Assembly (NCBI RefSeq): GCF_024494695.1
Contig: NZ_JANHDP010000007.1
Location: 192,462-256,461 of the forward strand
Length of the DNA stretch: 64,000 nt
Reading direction: 5' to 3'
Source: Natronoarchaeum rubrum
Lineage (GTDB): Archaea; Halobacteriota; Halobacteria; Halobacteriales; Natronoarchaeaceae
In this document: positions 1 through 9,162 of the stretch, piece by piece
Layout: every line of letters begins with the position of its first letter
Position numbering within the stretch: the stretch's first letter is position 1
Notes under the pieces: model-generated
The model's input: the letters and a program-made list of their open reading frames with translations, nothing else
Databases searched by the model: none
Told to the model about the DNA's origin: nothing
Translations under genes and position numbers: made by a program

Positions 1-997
1 GCCGCGCCGCGAACGTGCCGTCCTCGCCCGCCTCGTCGGCGTCGCCGTAGTGGCCCGGCGCGACCAGAGTGGTTTCGGGGAGTCCGAGCACGCGCTCGTG
101 GAGCGTGTCGTAGAGATCGGCGGCGAGGCCGCGCGCACCGTCTGCGCCCTTGCCTCGCGGCGCTGCCGCTCGGCCTTCCGCGGCGCGCGGCGCCGCGCTT
201 TCCAGGTCGGGTCGCCCGACGCCGCCGAGGAACAGCGCGTCGCCCGAAAACAGCACCGCATCGAGCTGCAGGACACACAGCTCGCTGGTGTGGCCCGGCG
301 CGTGGATCGCTTCGAGAGCGGCGTCGCCGACCGCGATTCGTTCGCCGTCGTCGTACAGGGTCGCGTCGAACGCCAGCCCCCGCTCCTTCGCGCCGGCCGG
401 AAGCCACACTTCGGCGTCCGCGGCGTCGGCCAGCGCCCGGGCACCGCTGACGTGGTCGGCGTGGACGTGCGTGTCGACGGCCGCGACGAGGTCGGCGCCG
501 AGGTCGCGGGCGTCCTCGACGTACCGGTCGGCAAACGCCCGCAGCGGATCGATCACCGCGGCCTCGCCGCCGCTCACGACCATGTAGCTCAGGCAGCCGC
601 TGGCGGGGCGCCGGTACTGGTACACGTCGGCGTCTCCGGCGTCCGCCCCGAACGCTTCCCGGACGTACACGCGCGCCCAGCCGTTCATTCCCTCGGCGAG
701 GTTGACGGCGTCGACGCCGGCATCGCGTAGCTGTTCCGCGATCTCGTCGCTGGCGGCGCCGCGCGCGCAGACGGCGACGATCGGCTCCCCGAGGTCCTCG
801 ACCAGCTCGGCCGTAGTGCCGTTGATCTCGGCCTGGACGAACCGCATCTCCGGGATCTGGGCGGCGTCGACGCCGGGACCGTCGATCCGCCAGGTCTCGA
901 ACTCGTCGCGGTCCCGCAGGTCCAGCACGCTCACCGATTCGCCGCCCCGGATGCGCTCGTGGAGCTGCTCGGGCGAGATCGCGTCGTCTGCGCTCAT
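1..997 (-). CDS. Rhodanese / metallo-beta-lactamase fusion hydrolase (partial, C-terminus outside window)
   Basis: The reading frame begins at the ATG ending at 997 and runs off the left edge, giving about 332 residues. Residues about 5-115 form a rhodanese domain with the active-site cysteine in the motif VCARGAAS. This is followed by a metallo-beta-lactamase domain with the metal motif THVHADH, a second metal region around APGHTSE and the SGDALF motif. This order resembles persulfide dioxygenase (ETHE1/Blh-like) fusions, which oxidise glutathione or other low-molecular persulfides in the cytoplasm; the precise substrate is inference. The enzyme has lost only its C-terminal tail to the window edge. 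It is divergent from the ferritin-like gene starting at 1144. Confidence 0.85.
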   Translation of the reverse strand, partial: MSADDAISPEQLHERIRGGESVSVLDLRDRDEFETWRIDGPGVDAAQIPEMRFVQAEINGTTAELVEDLGEPIVAVCARGAASDEIAEQLRDAGVDAVNLAEGMNGWARVYVREAFGADAGDADVYQYRRPASGCLSYMVVSGGEAAVIDPLRAFADRYVEDARDLGADLVAAVDTHVHADHVSGARALADAADAEVWLPAGAKERGLAFDATLYDDGERIAVGDAALEAIHAPGHTSELCVLQLDAVLFSGDALFLGGVGRPDLESAAPRAAEGRAAAPRGKGADGARGLAADLYDTLHERVLGLPETTLVAPGHYGDADEAGEDGTFAAR

Positions 998-1143
998 ATC
1001 CGAGTCTACGGCCGCGACCGGTAAGTCATTCCCGCCCAGCGGCGTCCTCGTCAGCGCAGTCGGCGGCGCCGACCGCCGGGCGGTGTCCGGTGGTCGCTGC
1101 GCGCGCAGCAAGCTTGAACTCCGGGGCGCCCGACAGTTGGAGC

Positions 1144-1776
1144 ATGAACGCAGCCGAGTTCCGCGAGTCCGTCGAGTCCGAGAAGGCCAGCCAGCTTGAC
1201 CGGCTCGGGTCGTCGAAGCTCTTGATCGCGCTGACCGACGGCGACCTCGACGAGCGGCCGGTGCTCGAATCGGCCGCCGACAGCGAGCGCTCGGCCCTGA
1301 CGACGTTCTCGGAGTGGGCCGACGACGAGTCGCACGACGCCGCTCGCGAGGCGTTCGCCGACGCCGCCGACCAGGAGCGACGCCACCTCGACCTCGTCGC
1401 CGACGAGATCGAGGGCGAGTACGATCCGGGCGACGGCGGCCCGATGCACGCCTATCTCCGCGGGCGCGAGGAGACGATCGAGCGCGTCGCGGCGGGGATG
1501 GTCGGGCGCTCGATGGTGAGCGTCCGCGCGCACACGCAGGTGATCAGCTTCTTCGTCAACGAGGCTGACGAGGCCCGTGCCGACCTGTTTCGCGACCTCA
1601 AGACCGACACGCGGGGGACGCTCGACGCCGGACTTGAACTCCTCGACGAACTGTGCGACGGCGACGAGGACTGGGAGCGCGCCGAGATGGTCGCCGGCTA
1701 CGTGATCCAGGTGGCCTACGACGACTACGTCGACGCGCTCTCGGAGCTCGGCGTCGAGCCGAAGTCGCTGTGCTGA
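1144..1776 (+). CDS. Ferritin-like / rubrerythrin-type four-helix protein
   Basis: A 210-residue, very acidic protein starting MNAAEFRES. It is rich in long helices with Glu/His pairs spaced as in ferritin-like di-iron proteins (EWADDESHDAAREAF, then DQERRHLDLVADEIE, and a later E-x-x-D stretch). These fit the rubrerythrin-like superfamily, whose members bind iron and often handle peroxide or act in oxidative-stress defence. An in-frame GTG-type start 54 bases upstream is possible, but the ATG at 1144 begins the acidic haloarchaeal-style sequence and is preferred. No rubredoxin C4 site is present, so a peroxidase electron path is not shown. Its divergent neighbour is a persulfide-dioxygenase-like enzyme. 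Confidence 0.7.
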   Translation: MNAAEFRESVESEKASQLDRLGSSKLLIALTDGDLDERPVLESAADSERSALTTFSEWADDESHDAAREAFADAADQERRHLDLVADEIEGEYDPGDGGPMHAYLRGREETIERVAAGMVGRSMVSVRAHTQVISFFVNEADEARADLFRDLKTDTRGTLDAGLELLDELCDGDEDWERAEMVAGYVIQVAYDDYVDALSELGVEPKSLC

Positions 1777-1851
1777 GCGCGGCGACGCCGCCGACGCTCT
1801 CGGGGCCGGGCTTTTGGTCTATCGCTCCCGACGTTCGAATTGGGTGTGATC

Positions 1852-2340
1852 ATGTCTGACACGCCGGCTCACGGCGACGCCGATCCGACCGGAGAGCTGA
1901 CGCTGACCAGTCCGGCGTTCGAGAACGGCGAGTCGATTCCGGAACGGTACAGCCGGGACGGACGGGACGTCAACCCGCCGCTGTCGATTGCGGGGGTTCC
2001 CGAGGCCACCGTCTCGCTCGCGCTGGTCGTCGACGACCCGGACGCCAGGGCGCCCGCCGGGAAAGTGTGGACCCACTGGCTCGTCTGGAATCTCGATCCC
2101 GGCCGCGAGTCGATCCCCGAGGACTGGGACGCGGACGCCGCCGAAGGGATCAACGACTTCGGCGAGGTCGGTTACGGCGGCCCGTCGCCGCCCGACGGCG
2201 AGCACACCTACCGGTTCAAGCTGTACGCGCTCGACGAGGAGCTCGGCCTGACCCCCGGCGCCACGAAGGGCGAACTCGGCGCCGCGATGGAGGGGTCGGT
2301 GCTCGCCCGGACGCAGCTCGCGGGAACGTTCGCTCCCTGA
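1852..2340 (+). CDS. YbhB/YbcL family Raf-kinase-inhibitor-like (PEBP) protein
   Basis: A 162-residue protein from the ATG at 1852. It carries the phosphatidylethanolamine-binding-protein core: the DPDARAPAGK motif, then WTHWLVWNL, then the GYGGPSPPDGEHTYRFKLYA block. These three blocks are diagnostic of the YbhB/YbcL branch in bacteria and archaea. Family members are small cytoplasmic ligand-binding proteins, and their haloarchaeal role is unknown. A TTG at 1840 is in frame but less likely than the ATG. The gene stands alone between the ferritin-like gene and a small acidic protein gene. Confidence 0.9.
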   Translation: MSDTPAHGDADPTGELTLTSPAFENGESIPERYSRDGRDVNPPLSIAGVPEATVSLALVVDDPDARAPAGKVWTHWLVWNLDPGRESIPEDWDADAAEGINDFGEVGYGGPSPPDGEHTYRFKLYALDEELGLTPGATKGELGAAMEGSVLARTQLAGTFAP

Positions 2341-2408
2341 TCGGGGCTAAACGATTGGGGACACGTCCCAAGTGCGCGGCCCGACGAGTGCCAACCGGGG
2401 GAGACACG

Positions 2409-2636
2409 ATGGCAGAAGACAATCAGGACAGAGCACGGGAGTACGAGGCGGAACGGGAGAAAGAGGCCGAACAGGAACTCGAACGGGTCGACGAGGACGA
2501 GAGCGACTCGGAGGGCGCGGCGCCAGAGGACCAACAGGAGATGCCGAACGAACAACAGCGCGACGAGTGGGAAAAAGGCGACGAGGAGCCGCCGGACGAG
2601 GTACGGGAGGCGATGGACGAGGCGGCCGAGGAGTGA
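2409..2636 (+). CDS. Small, extremely acidic hypothetical protein (75 aa)
   Basis: The ATG at 2409 follows a good purine-rich Shine-Dalgarno-like stretch (GGGGGAG, about 5 bases upstream). The 75-residue product is almost entirely Glu, Asp, Gln, Arg and Ala, with a short hydrophilic heptad-like pattern (AREYEAEREKEAEQELE). It is probably helical or disordered and has no membrane segment. I do not recognise a family; short acidic proteins of this kind are common in haloarchaea. Codon use matches its neighbours, which supports a real gene, but no function can be given. Confidence 0.6.
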   Translation: MAEDNQDRAREYEAEREKEAEQELERVDEDESDSEGAAPEDQQEMPNEQQRDEWEKGDEEPPDEVREAMDEAAEE

Positions 2637-3071
2637 CGTCGCGGCCGGATCGGCGTCAGCGCGGGGTCGGAGAGCACGCGTTTTCGGTCGGCCGCGAGGG
2701 GGAGCAGCCGGACGGTCGAGAGCAGACTGCGAGAGACGCCGCTCCGGCCGACCGCGACGGCCGGAGCCGCATCGAGAGAACGTCAGATGGCCGCAGGGAC
2801 CGGGGAGAGAGGGGTCCGCAGGCGAGCGGTCGACGCGACCGAACCCGTGCCAGCGCCGCCGGGGAGGTGCCGGCGGCCAGGCGCGTCGGTACCCTGAACA
2901 TGCCCACGGGATCGACGCTGCACGCGTCGACCGGTCGTAGCCGAGCGACGCTGACGTAGTAAACGTATCTGCGGAATTTCGAGCTTTGGTTGCGCGATTA
3001 TTTCGCGTGTCGGCGAGTTTCGCACGGCAACAGTCAGCAATATTTACTTGTTGGATGTCGAACTGCTTGGC
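2637..3071. other. Intergenic region, no gene found; contains promoter for the downstream gene
   Basis: The 435 bases between two plus-strand genes contain only antisense-looking open frames with Arg/Pro/Ser-rich products, typical of GC-rich shadows. Near the right end lies an AT-rich box (AATATTTACT, about 3039-3048), some 28 bases before the GTG at 3072. This fits a TATA element for a leaderless transcript. Nothing else is recognisable. Confidence 0.5.
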
Positions 3072-3839
3072 GTGTCCTCTCGAAGTCTCCTGACGCCGCT
3101 GCGTCGGGATGCCCTCCTCGTGCTGCTCGCGATCGGCCTGCTCGCCACGCCGCTCTGGGCCCCGCTGGACGATTTCGGCGACGAGACGCACACGTACGAC
3201 CGGCGCGGCGTCGTCATCGACGACCGGTACGGCATCACCTACGCCGGCGACGCGGCGCGAGAGCCGGTCGGTCCGGTCAGCAACGAGATTGCTTGTAGTA
3301 GCGCGCTGTATCGACAACCCCGAGCGTGCGCCTTCGAGGAGTTGCTCGTCGGGAACGAAACCGTCCCGACGGAGCGGTACACGACCGGTGCCACGCCCCA
3401 GATCACGCCCGGACAGTACCGCTACGTCCAGATAAACGGCTCCGTCTATGCAACAACGTACGTCGTCAACGAGTCCGCCACCGCACACGGCGGGTTACAC
3501 AGAGTCGAACTCGCGCTCGACCCGGCGTCGGCACCCGACGTTCTCGAGCGAGTCTCGCTCGACGCCACGGGCGAGCACTCCGGCGTCTCGGAGACCGTCG
3601 CCGAAGTCGCGCGCGAGGGATCGGTGACCGTCCACGACGAACTCGAGGTTCCACAGACGCCGATCCAACTCGACAACGGTCGATACTACCGCGTCTACCA
3701 GAACGGCCAGCGTCCGCCCCAGGCGAGCAAACAGCTCTTCGCGATCCTGTTCGAGGCGTTCGGCGTGGTCGCCGGACTGTTCGTCGTCTCTCGCCTCGCC
3801 CGCAGCTTCGAGGTGTCCTACGTCGGTGCCGAGCGCTAA
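3072..3839 (+). CDS. Haloarchaeal membrane-anchored protein, two TM segments, unknown function
   Basis: About 255 residues. An N-terminal hydrophobic helix (DALLVLLAIGLLATPLWAPL) is followed by an extracytoplasmic-looking domain of about 190 residues with N-glycosylation-type sequons (NGS, NES) and three cysteines. A C-terminal transmembrane helix (AFGVVAGLFVVSRLA) ends in a short positively charged tail. The start was placed at the GTG at 3072 because a TATA-like box lies about 28 bases upstream; a TTG at 3048 would lie inside that box. The 3' end overlaps the convergent small membrane gene by 4 bases. I recognise no enzyme motif. Confidence 0.65.
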   Translation: MSSRSLLTPLRRDALLVLLAIGLLATPLWAPLDDFGDETHTYDRRGVVIDDRYGITYAGDAAREPVGPVSNEIACSSALYRQPRACAFEELLVGNETVPTERYTTGATPQITPGQYRYVQINGSVYATTYVVNESATAHGGLHRVELALDPASAPDVLERVSLDATGEHSGVSETVAEVAREGSVTVHDELEVPQTPIQLDNGRYYRVYQNGQRPPQASKQLFAILFEAFGVVAGLFVVSRLARSFEVSYVGAER

Positions 3840-4081
3840 CTGCGCGTGTCGCGGTTGACCGTCAGCGCGTCGTAGGCCGTGTAGATGCCCGCCGGAACTA
3901 CGATCGCCCATCCGGCGTACGACAGCGGGGCTGGCTGGAGAAGTGCGAGATACATTCCGGCCAGCAGCGCGACGCTCGCGACCAGTCGCGCGACGATCCG
4001 TCCGAGCGTCAGGTCGTGGAAGAAGTACTCCACGAACGGGTCGACGAAAACGCTCGTCAGGAGGTCGTAGAGGAGCGACAT
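3836..4081 (-). CDS. Small membrane protein (81 aa)
   Basis: An 81-residue product with two predicted membrane helices (IVARLVASVALLAGMYLALL and YAGWAIVVPAGIYTAYDAL). An AT-rich TATA-like element (TTTTTTATC on the minus strand, near 4106-4114) lies about 25-30 bases upstream of the ATG, consistent with a leaderless transcript. The gene is convergent with the preceding membrane-protein gene and overlaps its stop codon. No family is recognised, and the gene call rests on codon use, promoter and hydropathy. Confidence 0.6.
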   Translation of the reverse strand: MSLLYDLLTSVFVDPFVEYFFHDLTLGRIVARLVASVALLAGMYLALLQPAPLSYAGWAIVVPAGIYTAYDALTVNRDTRS

Positions 4082-4159
4082 ACCGCTACGTGTTCGCTAT
4101 CCGATAAAAAATTTCTGGCGCGAGCGACCCGAACCGCTACGCTGCCAGTCCGAAGGGTT

Positions 4160-5398
4160 TCAGGCTTCGTCGAAGAGGGTTTCGCCCTCGACCATGTGCT
4201 CCTCGACGGCGTCCATGTCGAGCGTCAGGCCGAGACCGGGCTCCTCGGGGATCTCGATGTAACCGTTCTCGATGACGTCCTCCTCGACGAGGTCCTCCCA
4301 CCAGCCGAGTTCGTAGGAGTGGTACTCGACGGCGAGCGAGTTCGGAATCGACGCGCCGACGTGGGCGCTTGCCATCGTCGCGATCGGCGAGGAGACGTTG
4401 TGCATCGCGACGGGGATGTAGTACTGGTTCGCGACGTCGGCGATCTTGCGCGTCTCGCGCATGCCGCCGACCTTGGGCATGTCGGGCGCGATCATGTCGA
4501 CGGCCTGATTCTCGATCAGGCGTCGCTCCTCGGTGACGCGGTAGCGGTTCTCGCCGACGGTGATCGGCGTCGTCGTGGACTTGGTGACTTCCTCCTGCAC
4601 GTCGAGGTTCTCCGGCGGGACGGGGTCTTCGAGCCACCAGACGTCGTAGTCCTCGATGGCGTCCGCGAGGCGCTTTGCCGAGCCGCCCGAGAACGTCCAG
4701 TGGCAGTCGAAGGCCACGTCGGCCTCGTCTTTGACTTCCTCGGTGACTTTCTCGACGATCTCGGCCTTGTGGCGGATCTCGCCGGGGCGCAGGTGGCGGT
4801 TCGCGCGGTCTTTCTCCAGCCCGGAAGGGACGTCGAGGTCGAACTTCAGGGCGTCGTAGCCCAGTTCGTCGACGACGCGGCGCGCTTCCTCGGCGCAGGC
4901 CTCGGGGTCGGCCTCCTCCTCGGTGTGACAATCACAGTAGACGCGCATCTCGTCGCGGTACTTGCCGCCCAGCAGCTGGTAGGCGGGGACTTCCAGAATC
5001 TTGCCGGCGAGGTCGTGGAGCGCGACCTCGATGCCGGCGATGGCGGTGATCGTGACGCCCTCGACGCTCCCCTCGCCGGACATCTTCTGAACGAGGTGCT
5101 CGTAGAGCCGGTCGATGTCCAGCGGATTCTCTCCGATGACGAACGGCTTCATGCGCTCGATCAGTTCGGGGACGCCGGCGCCCCAGTAGGCTTCGCCGGT
5201 ACCGACGATGCCCGCGTCAGTGTAGATTCGGACGAGCGTCCACGGGAAGTTCCCGTCGACCATCGTCGTCTGGACGTCCGTGATCTCGACGTCGCGGCCG
5301 CCGCCGCGCTCGTTGGTGACGCCCATCGTTTCCGAGGAGAGTTCCCGCATCGTGTACTCCGCGTTCGGATCGTGAAGATCCTCGTAGTTCACACCCAT
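4160..5398 (-). CDS. Enolase-superfamily sugar-acid dehydratase (D-gluconate / D-xylonate dehydratase type)
   Basis: A 412-residue mandelate-racemase/muconate-lactonizing family protein. The N-terminal capping domain includes VQTTMVDGNFPWTLVRIYT and GTGEAYWGAG. The barrel carries the metal ligands seen in FDCHW, LEDPVPPEN and GENRYR. A late His (AMHNVSSP) and Glu (AVEYHSYELGWW) fit the acid-sugar dehydratase branch. Close haloarchaeal relatives are GnaD (gluconate dehydratase, semiphosphorylative Entner-Doudoroff pathway) and XacD (xylonate dehydratase). I cannot separate these from sequence alone, so no symbol is given. The reaction is loss of water from an aldonic acid to a 2-keto-3-deoxy acid. 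The gene is monocistronic with a TATA-like CTTTTA upstream. Confidence 0.88.
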   Translation of the reverse strand: MGVNYEDLHDPNAEYTMRELSSETMGVTNERGGGRDVEITDVQTTMVDGNFPWTLVRIYTDAGIVGTGEAYWGAGVPELIERMKPFVIGENPLDIDRLYEHLVQKMSGEGSVEGVTITAIAGIEVALHDLAGKILEVPAYQLLGGKYRDEMRVYCDCHTEEEADPEACAEEARRVVDELGYDALKFDLDVPSGLEKDRANRHLRPGEIRHKAEIVEKVTEEVKDEADVAFDCHWTFSGGSAKRLADAIEDYDVWWLEDPVPPENLDVQEEVTKSTTTPITVGENRYRVTEERRLIENQAVDMIAPDMPKVGGMRETRKIADVANQYYIPVAMHNVSSPIATMASAHVGASIPNSLAVEYHSYELGWWEDLVEEDVIENGYIEIPEEPGLGLTLDMDAVEEHMVEGETLFDEA

Positions 5399-5536
5399 GG
5401 GCCCCCTTCTTTCAGCACGTAGTAAAAGTTTGAGATATCGATTCGCGACGGCGACGACGCCGCTGTGTGTGCCATCGCGTGGCGTGGTACCGACCGTTCC
5501 GAACGCGCTTTAGGTGCGGATCGCCTGGACACGGTT

Positions 5537-6148
5537 ATGGACTACGAATCAAATCTACAGAGAGCGATCGACGATATGCCGGAGATCGAGGGCAGCGACG
5601 AGCGTCTTTCGCTCCCGGACGCCGCCGCCCAGAAGGACGGCGCGTTCACACGATTCACGAACCTCTCCGAGATCGCCGACCAACTCTCGCGAGAGCCCGA
5701 GCACATCCACCGATTCGTCCAGCGAGAACTCGGGACCAGCGGCACGTTCGAGGAGGGTCGCGGCCGGTACAACGGCGACTTCACGAACGGCGAGCTGGAC
5801 GCCGCGATCTCGAAGTACGTCGACGAGTACGTCCTCTGTACGGAGTGTGGACTGCCGGACACGCGGATCGTCACCGAGAACCGGACGCAGATGCTGCGCT
5901 GTGACGCCTGCGGCGCGTTCCGACCCGTCCAGAAGCGCAGTCAGGCCACCCAGCAACAGAGCGCCGAGGCCGTCGAAGAGGGCAAGACCTACGAGGTCAA
6001 GATCACCGGCACCGGCCGCAAGGGCGACGGCGTCGCCGAGAAGGGCAAGTACACGATCTTCGTCCCCGGCGCCAACGAGGGCGACGTGGTCCAGATCTAC
6101 ATCGAGAACATCAGCGGCACGCTGGCGTTCGCCCGCATCGCGAACTGA
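5537..6148 (+). CDS. Translation initiation factor aIF2 subunit beta with C-terminal TRAM domain
   Basis: A 203-residue protein from the ATG at 5537. Residues about 1-135 match eIF2-beta/eIF5: a helical region, then the FVQRELGTSG and GRYNGDF segments, then a C4 zinc ribbon with Cys101, Cys104, Cys122 and Cys125. A linker leads to a C-terminal TRAM domain (EVKITGTGRKGDGVAEKGKY to AFARIAN), an RNA-binding OB-fold. The beta subunit is part of the heterotrimeric factor that brings initiator Met-tRNA to the small ribosomal subunit. The TRAM fusion is typical of haloarchaeal forms. Upstream in-frame starts exist, but the ATG begins the conserved sequence. Confidence 0.92.
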   Translation: MDYESNLQRAIDDMPEIEGSDERLSLPDAAAQKDGAFTRFTNLSEIADQLSREPEHIHRFVQRELGTSGTFEEGRGRYNGDFTNGELDAAISKYVDEYVLCTECGLPDTRIVTENRTQMLRCDACGAFRPVQKRSQATQQQSAEAVEEGKTYEVKITGTGRKGDGVAEKGKYTIFVPGANEGDVVQIYIENISGTLAFARIAN

Positions 6149-6193
6149 GCGCGGCGTCCCGGTTTCGACCGCTTTTTCGTTTCGACGCCGATC

Positions 6194-6580
6194 TCACTCC
6201 AGCGATGCGACCGCCGTCAGGCGGTCGCCCCGCTCGACGTGGTGGTTGTCGTCGCCGTACGCGAGCAGTCCGGCGTCGACCAGCCGCGGGACATCGGCGT
6301 GGTGCAGCGCCAGCTGTACGCTGTTGATGCTGGGGCGATCGGGAGACTCGCACTCGGCGACGTGCTCCGCGAGTTCCTCCAGCGACGCGCGTCCGTGCTC
6401 GTCGACGTACGCCGCGACGTGTCGCCGCCGCGGCGACGACAGCGCGTCGAACAGCTCGTCGAGTCCTCCTTCGGTCCGTTCGGCGTCCTGCAGACGAGCC
6501 AGCAAGTCGCGGTGATCGTCGTCGGACGGGGACTCGTCGGCCGATTCGGGGATGCCGCCGGTAGATCGTGTGTCGGTCAT
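6194..6580 (-). CDS. Winged-helix DNA-binding protein (DUF7344-like)
   Basis: A 128-residue protein. After a disordered acidic N-terminus of about 25 residues comes a winged-helix segment: LDELFDALSSPRRRHVAAYV, then SLEELAEHVAE, then a recognition region leading to VQLALHHADVPRLVDAGLL. This architecture matches the abundant haloarchaeal DUF7344 regulators, which are presumed DNA-binding transcription factors. It is convergent with aIF2-beta. The promoter must lie in 6581-6845, which separates it from the cobalamin operon end. No target is inferable; regulation of the nearby cob genes is only a possibility. Confidence 0.75.
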   Translation of the reverse strand: MTDTRSTGGIPESADESPSDDDHRDLLARLQDAERTEGGLDELFDALSSPRRRHVAAYVDEHGRASLEELAEHVAECESPDRPSINSVQLALHHADVPRLVDAGLLAYGDDNHHVERGDRLTAVASLE

Positions 6581-6845
6581 CTGGTGTTCGTAGAGTGACC
6601 CGGGTCGGCCATCACATCTGTTCCAAATTCTTTAGGCGGCTGTCGCTCGGATCGCGGCACGCTGCCGTCGGAGCGACGCGGCTGGAGCCGACAGCTGCCG
6701 CTGTCGCGGCCGTAGCGTCGGAAAATCGCGGCGAGCGGGGAGGACGCTCGCCGCGGGGATGGGGAAACTGGCGAACCACGGAGCGTGGCCGTCGGCGGTC
6801 GCAGCCGCGTCGCACGACCACACGCTTGGATGCGTACGGGTCCTC

Positions 6846-8450
6846 CTAAAACTTCCGGCATTCGGCGTCGTTTGCAGCGAGTCCGTCGATCGAACGAACG
6901 AGCGCCGAGGCGTCGACGTGCTCGTCGATCAGCGCGGCGGCGCTCGCGTACGGGTCCGCGGTCGTCCTCGGGCTCCCGTCGTCGTCGGGCGCTGACGGCC
7001 GGTCCCGTCCAGCGACGGCGAACGCGGCGTCGACGAACGCCTCGCGGGCGATGCGGTTCTCGAACAGCCCGTGGAGGTAGGTCCCGAGCACGTCGCCGAC
7101 CGCCGCACCGCGGCCCTCGAACGGCCGGTCGACGGCGTCGAGCGGCGTCGTCTCTCCGGCGTGGATTTCGTATCCCGACACCGTCCCGGTCGCACCGGAC
7201 AGCGGGCCGACCCCGCGCAGCTCCCGATCGACCGACTCGACGCGCTTCTCGGGCGAGAACTCGGTTTCGACGGGGAGCAGCCCGACGCCCTCGACGACCG
7301 ATCGATCCCCGGTCCCCTCGATATCGGCGCCGACGATCCGCTCGCCGAGCAGCTGGTAGCCGCCGCAGAGCCCCACGATCGGGCCATCGAACGCCCGGAG
7401 TTCGGCGTCCAGTCCCGCCTCGCGGAGCGCGAGCAGGTCGTCGACCGTGTTCTTGGTCCCCGGGACGACCGCCGCGTCGGCGTCCCCGAGGTCGGCGTCG
7501 AGCGGCCGGTAGGACACCCGGACGCCCGGAACGCGTTCGAGCGGCGCGAGGTCCGTGACGTTCGAGACGCGCGGGAGTCGCGGGACGGCGACCGTCACCG
7601 CGTCGGCGTCGTCGACGCCGTCCCCGGCGCCCCGATCCGCTCGCCCGTCTTCGTCGGGTAGCGAGACGCTGTCCTCCTCGGGCAGGCCGGGATCGTCGTA
7701 AGGTAGGACGCCGAACACCGGCACGCCGGTCCGCTCCGCGAACGCCTCGACGCCCGGCTCGACGAGCGAGCGATCGCCGCGGAACTTGGTGATCACGGCG
7801 CCGACGACGCGCTCGCGCAGGTCCTCGGGCAACAGTTCGAGGGTGCCGACGAGGCTTGCGAACGCGCCGCCGCGGTCGATATCGGTTACGAGCAGGATCG
7901 CGGCGTCGGCGAACCGGGCCGTCTCGACGTTCGCCAGATCCCGGTCGTGGAGATTTATCTCGCCCATCCCGCCGGCGCCCTCGGCGATCACGATGTCGGC
8001 GTCCGCGGCCAGCCGGCGGTGGGCGTCCCTGGCAGCGCGGCGGGCGTCCGCCCAGTGCTCGTCGTAGTAGCGCCCGGCGGCGAAGTGGCCGACCGCCTCG
8101 CCGTCGACGACGAGCTGGCTCTCGCCCTCGCCGCGGGGTTTCAGAAGAACGGGGTTGCAGTCGGTCGAGGCCGGTCGTCGGGCCGCGCGGGACTGGACGT
8201 ACTGGGAGACGCCGATCTCGCCGAAGGCGTCCGCCCGCCCGTCTTCGTCAGACGCCCCTTCGGCCTTCGGCACCGCGCGAGCGTTGTTGCTCATGTTCTG
8301 GCCCTTGAACGGTGCCACGTCGAGACCCCGATCCGCGAAGTACCGGCAGAGGCCGGCCGCGACGGTGCTCTTGCCGACGTGGCTCGCGGTGCCGCCGACC
8401 AGCAGCGTGGACGTATCGGGAGGGGATTCCGGGTCCGACGGCGGCGTCAT
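6846..8450 (-). CDS. cbiP: Adenosylcobyric acid synthase (glutamine-hydrolysing)
   Basis: A 534-residue protein (CbiP/CobQ). The N-terminal dethiobiotin-synthetase-like ATPase has a P-loop in [18 protein letters not shown], followed by [13 protein letters not shown], and a C-terminal class I glutamine amidotransferase. The nucleophilic Cys lies in [11 protein letters not shown] and the catalytic His near GYEIHAGE. CbiP amidates carboxyls b, d, e and g of adenosylcobyrinic acid a,c-diamide in the cytoplasm. It is the last gene of the nine-gene overlapping operon and starts one base after the cobA stop. Between the two domains is an acidic stretch ([15 protein letters not shown]) typical of haloarchaeal insertions. 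Confidence 0.95.
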   Translation of the reverse strand: MTPPSDPESPPDTSTLLVGGTASHVGKSTVAAGLCRYFADRGLDVAPFKGQNMSNNARAVPKAEGASDEDGRADAFGEIGVSQYVQSRAARRPASTDCNPVLLKPRGEGESQLVVDGEAVGHFAAGRYYDEHWADARRAARDAHRRLAADADIVIAEGAGGMGEINLHDRDLANVETARFADAAILLVTDIDRGGAFASLVGTLELLPEDLRERVVGAVITKFRGDRSLVEPGVEAFAERTGVPVFGVLPYDDPGLPEEDSVSLPDEDGRADRGAGDGVDDADAVTVAVPRLPRVSNVTDLAPLERVPGVRVSYRPLDADLGDADAAVVPGTKNTVDDLLALREAGLDAELRAFDGPIVGLCGGYQLLGERIVGADIEGTGDRSVVEGVGLLPVETEFSPEKRVESVDRELRGVGPLSGATGTVSGYEIHAGETTPLDAVDRPFEGRGAAVGDVLGTYLHGLFENRIAREAFVDAAFAVAGRDRPSAPDDDGSPRTTADPYASAAALIDEHVDASALVRSIDGLAANDAECRKF

Positions 8451-8451
8451 C

Positions 8452-9162
8452 TCAGAACTCGATCCCCTTCCGGGCCGGCTGGCCCGCGTCGATCGGGTGC
8501 TTGTGCTTGCGCACTTCGGTCACGAGATCCGCAGCGTCGAGCAGATAGGTCGGCTCCTCGTGGCTCCCCGTCAGCACGAGTTCGAGGTCGTCGGGCTTGT
8601 CCTCGATCAGCCCGAGCACGTCGTCGGGCTCGACCAGCCCGCGGTCGGCGGCGTACAGCACCTCGTCGAGGATCAGCATGTGGAGCCGATCGTGGTCAGT
8701 GTCGTCGTCCTCGTCGAGCCCCTCGCCGTCGATCAGCTCGCAAGCACGCTCCAGCCCGGCCTCGGCTTCGGCTTCGTGATCCTCGTCGTCGCTCGCGGCG
8801 CCGAAGCCGTGCCAGCCGTAGTGGCCGGCGTTCTCGTACGTGAAGCCGGGAACGTGCTCGATGGCGTTGTACTCCCCGCGGACGTCCTCGACGGTGTTCG
8901 TCCCGCCCTTCATGAACTGGAGCATGTGGACGCGGTAGCCGTGACCGGCCGCCCGCATCCCCATCCCCATCGCGGCGGTCGTCTTGCCCTTGCCGCCGCC
9001 CCACCAGGCCTGCACCAGCCCGAACTCCTCAGGGTCGCTCGGTTCGATCGGCTCGGCTGCCAGCGCTCGACCCTGAGGGCCGCGCTCGGCGTCGGCGTCG
9101 CCGGCGCTCCCGTTGCTCTGTTCGCCTCGGCTCCCGTCGTCGGTGGTCTGATCGTCACTCAT
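8452..9162 (-). CDS. cobA: Cob(I)yrinic acid a,c-diamide adenosyltransferase
   Basis: A 236-residue protein from the ATG ending at 9162, which overlaps the cbiZ stop by 8 bases. After an acidic extension of about 45 residues comes the CobA/CobO/BtuR P-loop ([19 protein letters not shown]), then MLQFMKGG and LILDEVLYA, with the C-terminal [11 protein letters not shown] region. The family transfers the adenosyl group of ATP to the cobalt of corrinoids. The gene sits directly before cbiP, as expected for a coupled adenosylation/amidation step. An acidic insertion ([14 protein letters not shown]) precedes the Walker-B-like strand. Confidence 0.95.
   Translation of the reverse strand: MSDDQTTDDGSRGEQSNGSAGDADAERGPQGRALAAEPIEPSDPEEFGLVQAWWGGGKGKTTAAMGMGMRAAGHGYRVHMLQFMKGGTNTVEDVRGEYNAIEHVPGFTYENAGHYGWHGFGAASDDEDHEAEAEAGLERACELIDGEGLDEDDDTDHDRLHMLILDEVLYAADRGLVEPDDVLGLIEDKPDDLELVLTGSHEEPTYLLDAADLVTEVRKHKHPIDAGQPARKGIEF

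Noticed and set aside
2208..3488. Minus-strand frame of 426 codons
   Set aside because: It crosses two plus-strand genes and the intervening gap; the product is low-complexity and Arg/Ser-rich.
3326..5422. Long plus-strand open frame (about 698 codons)
   Set aside because: It runs antisense to the well-defined dehydratase gene and gives an Arg/Asp/Val-rich product without domains, a shadow of GC-rich coding sequence.
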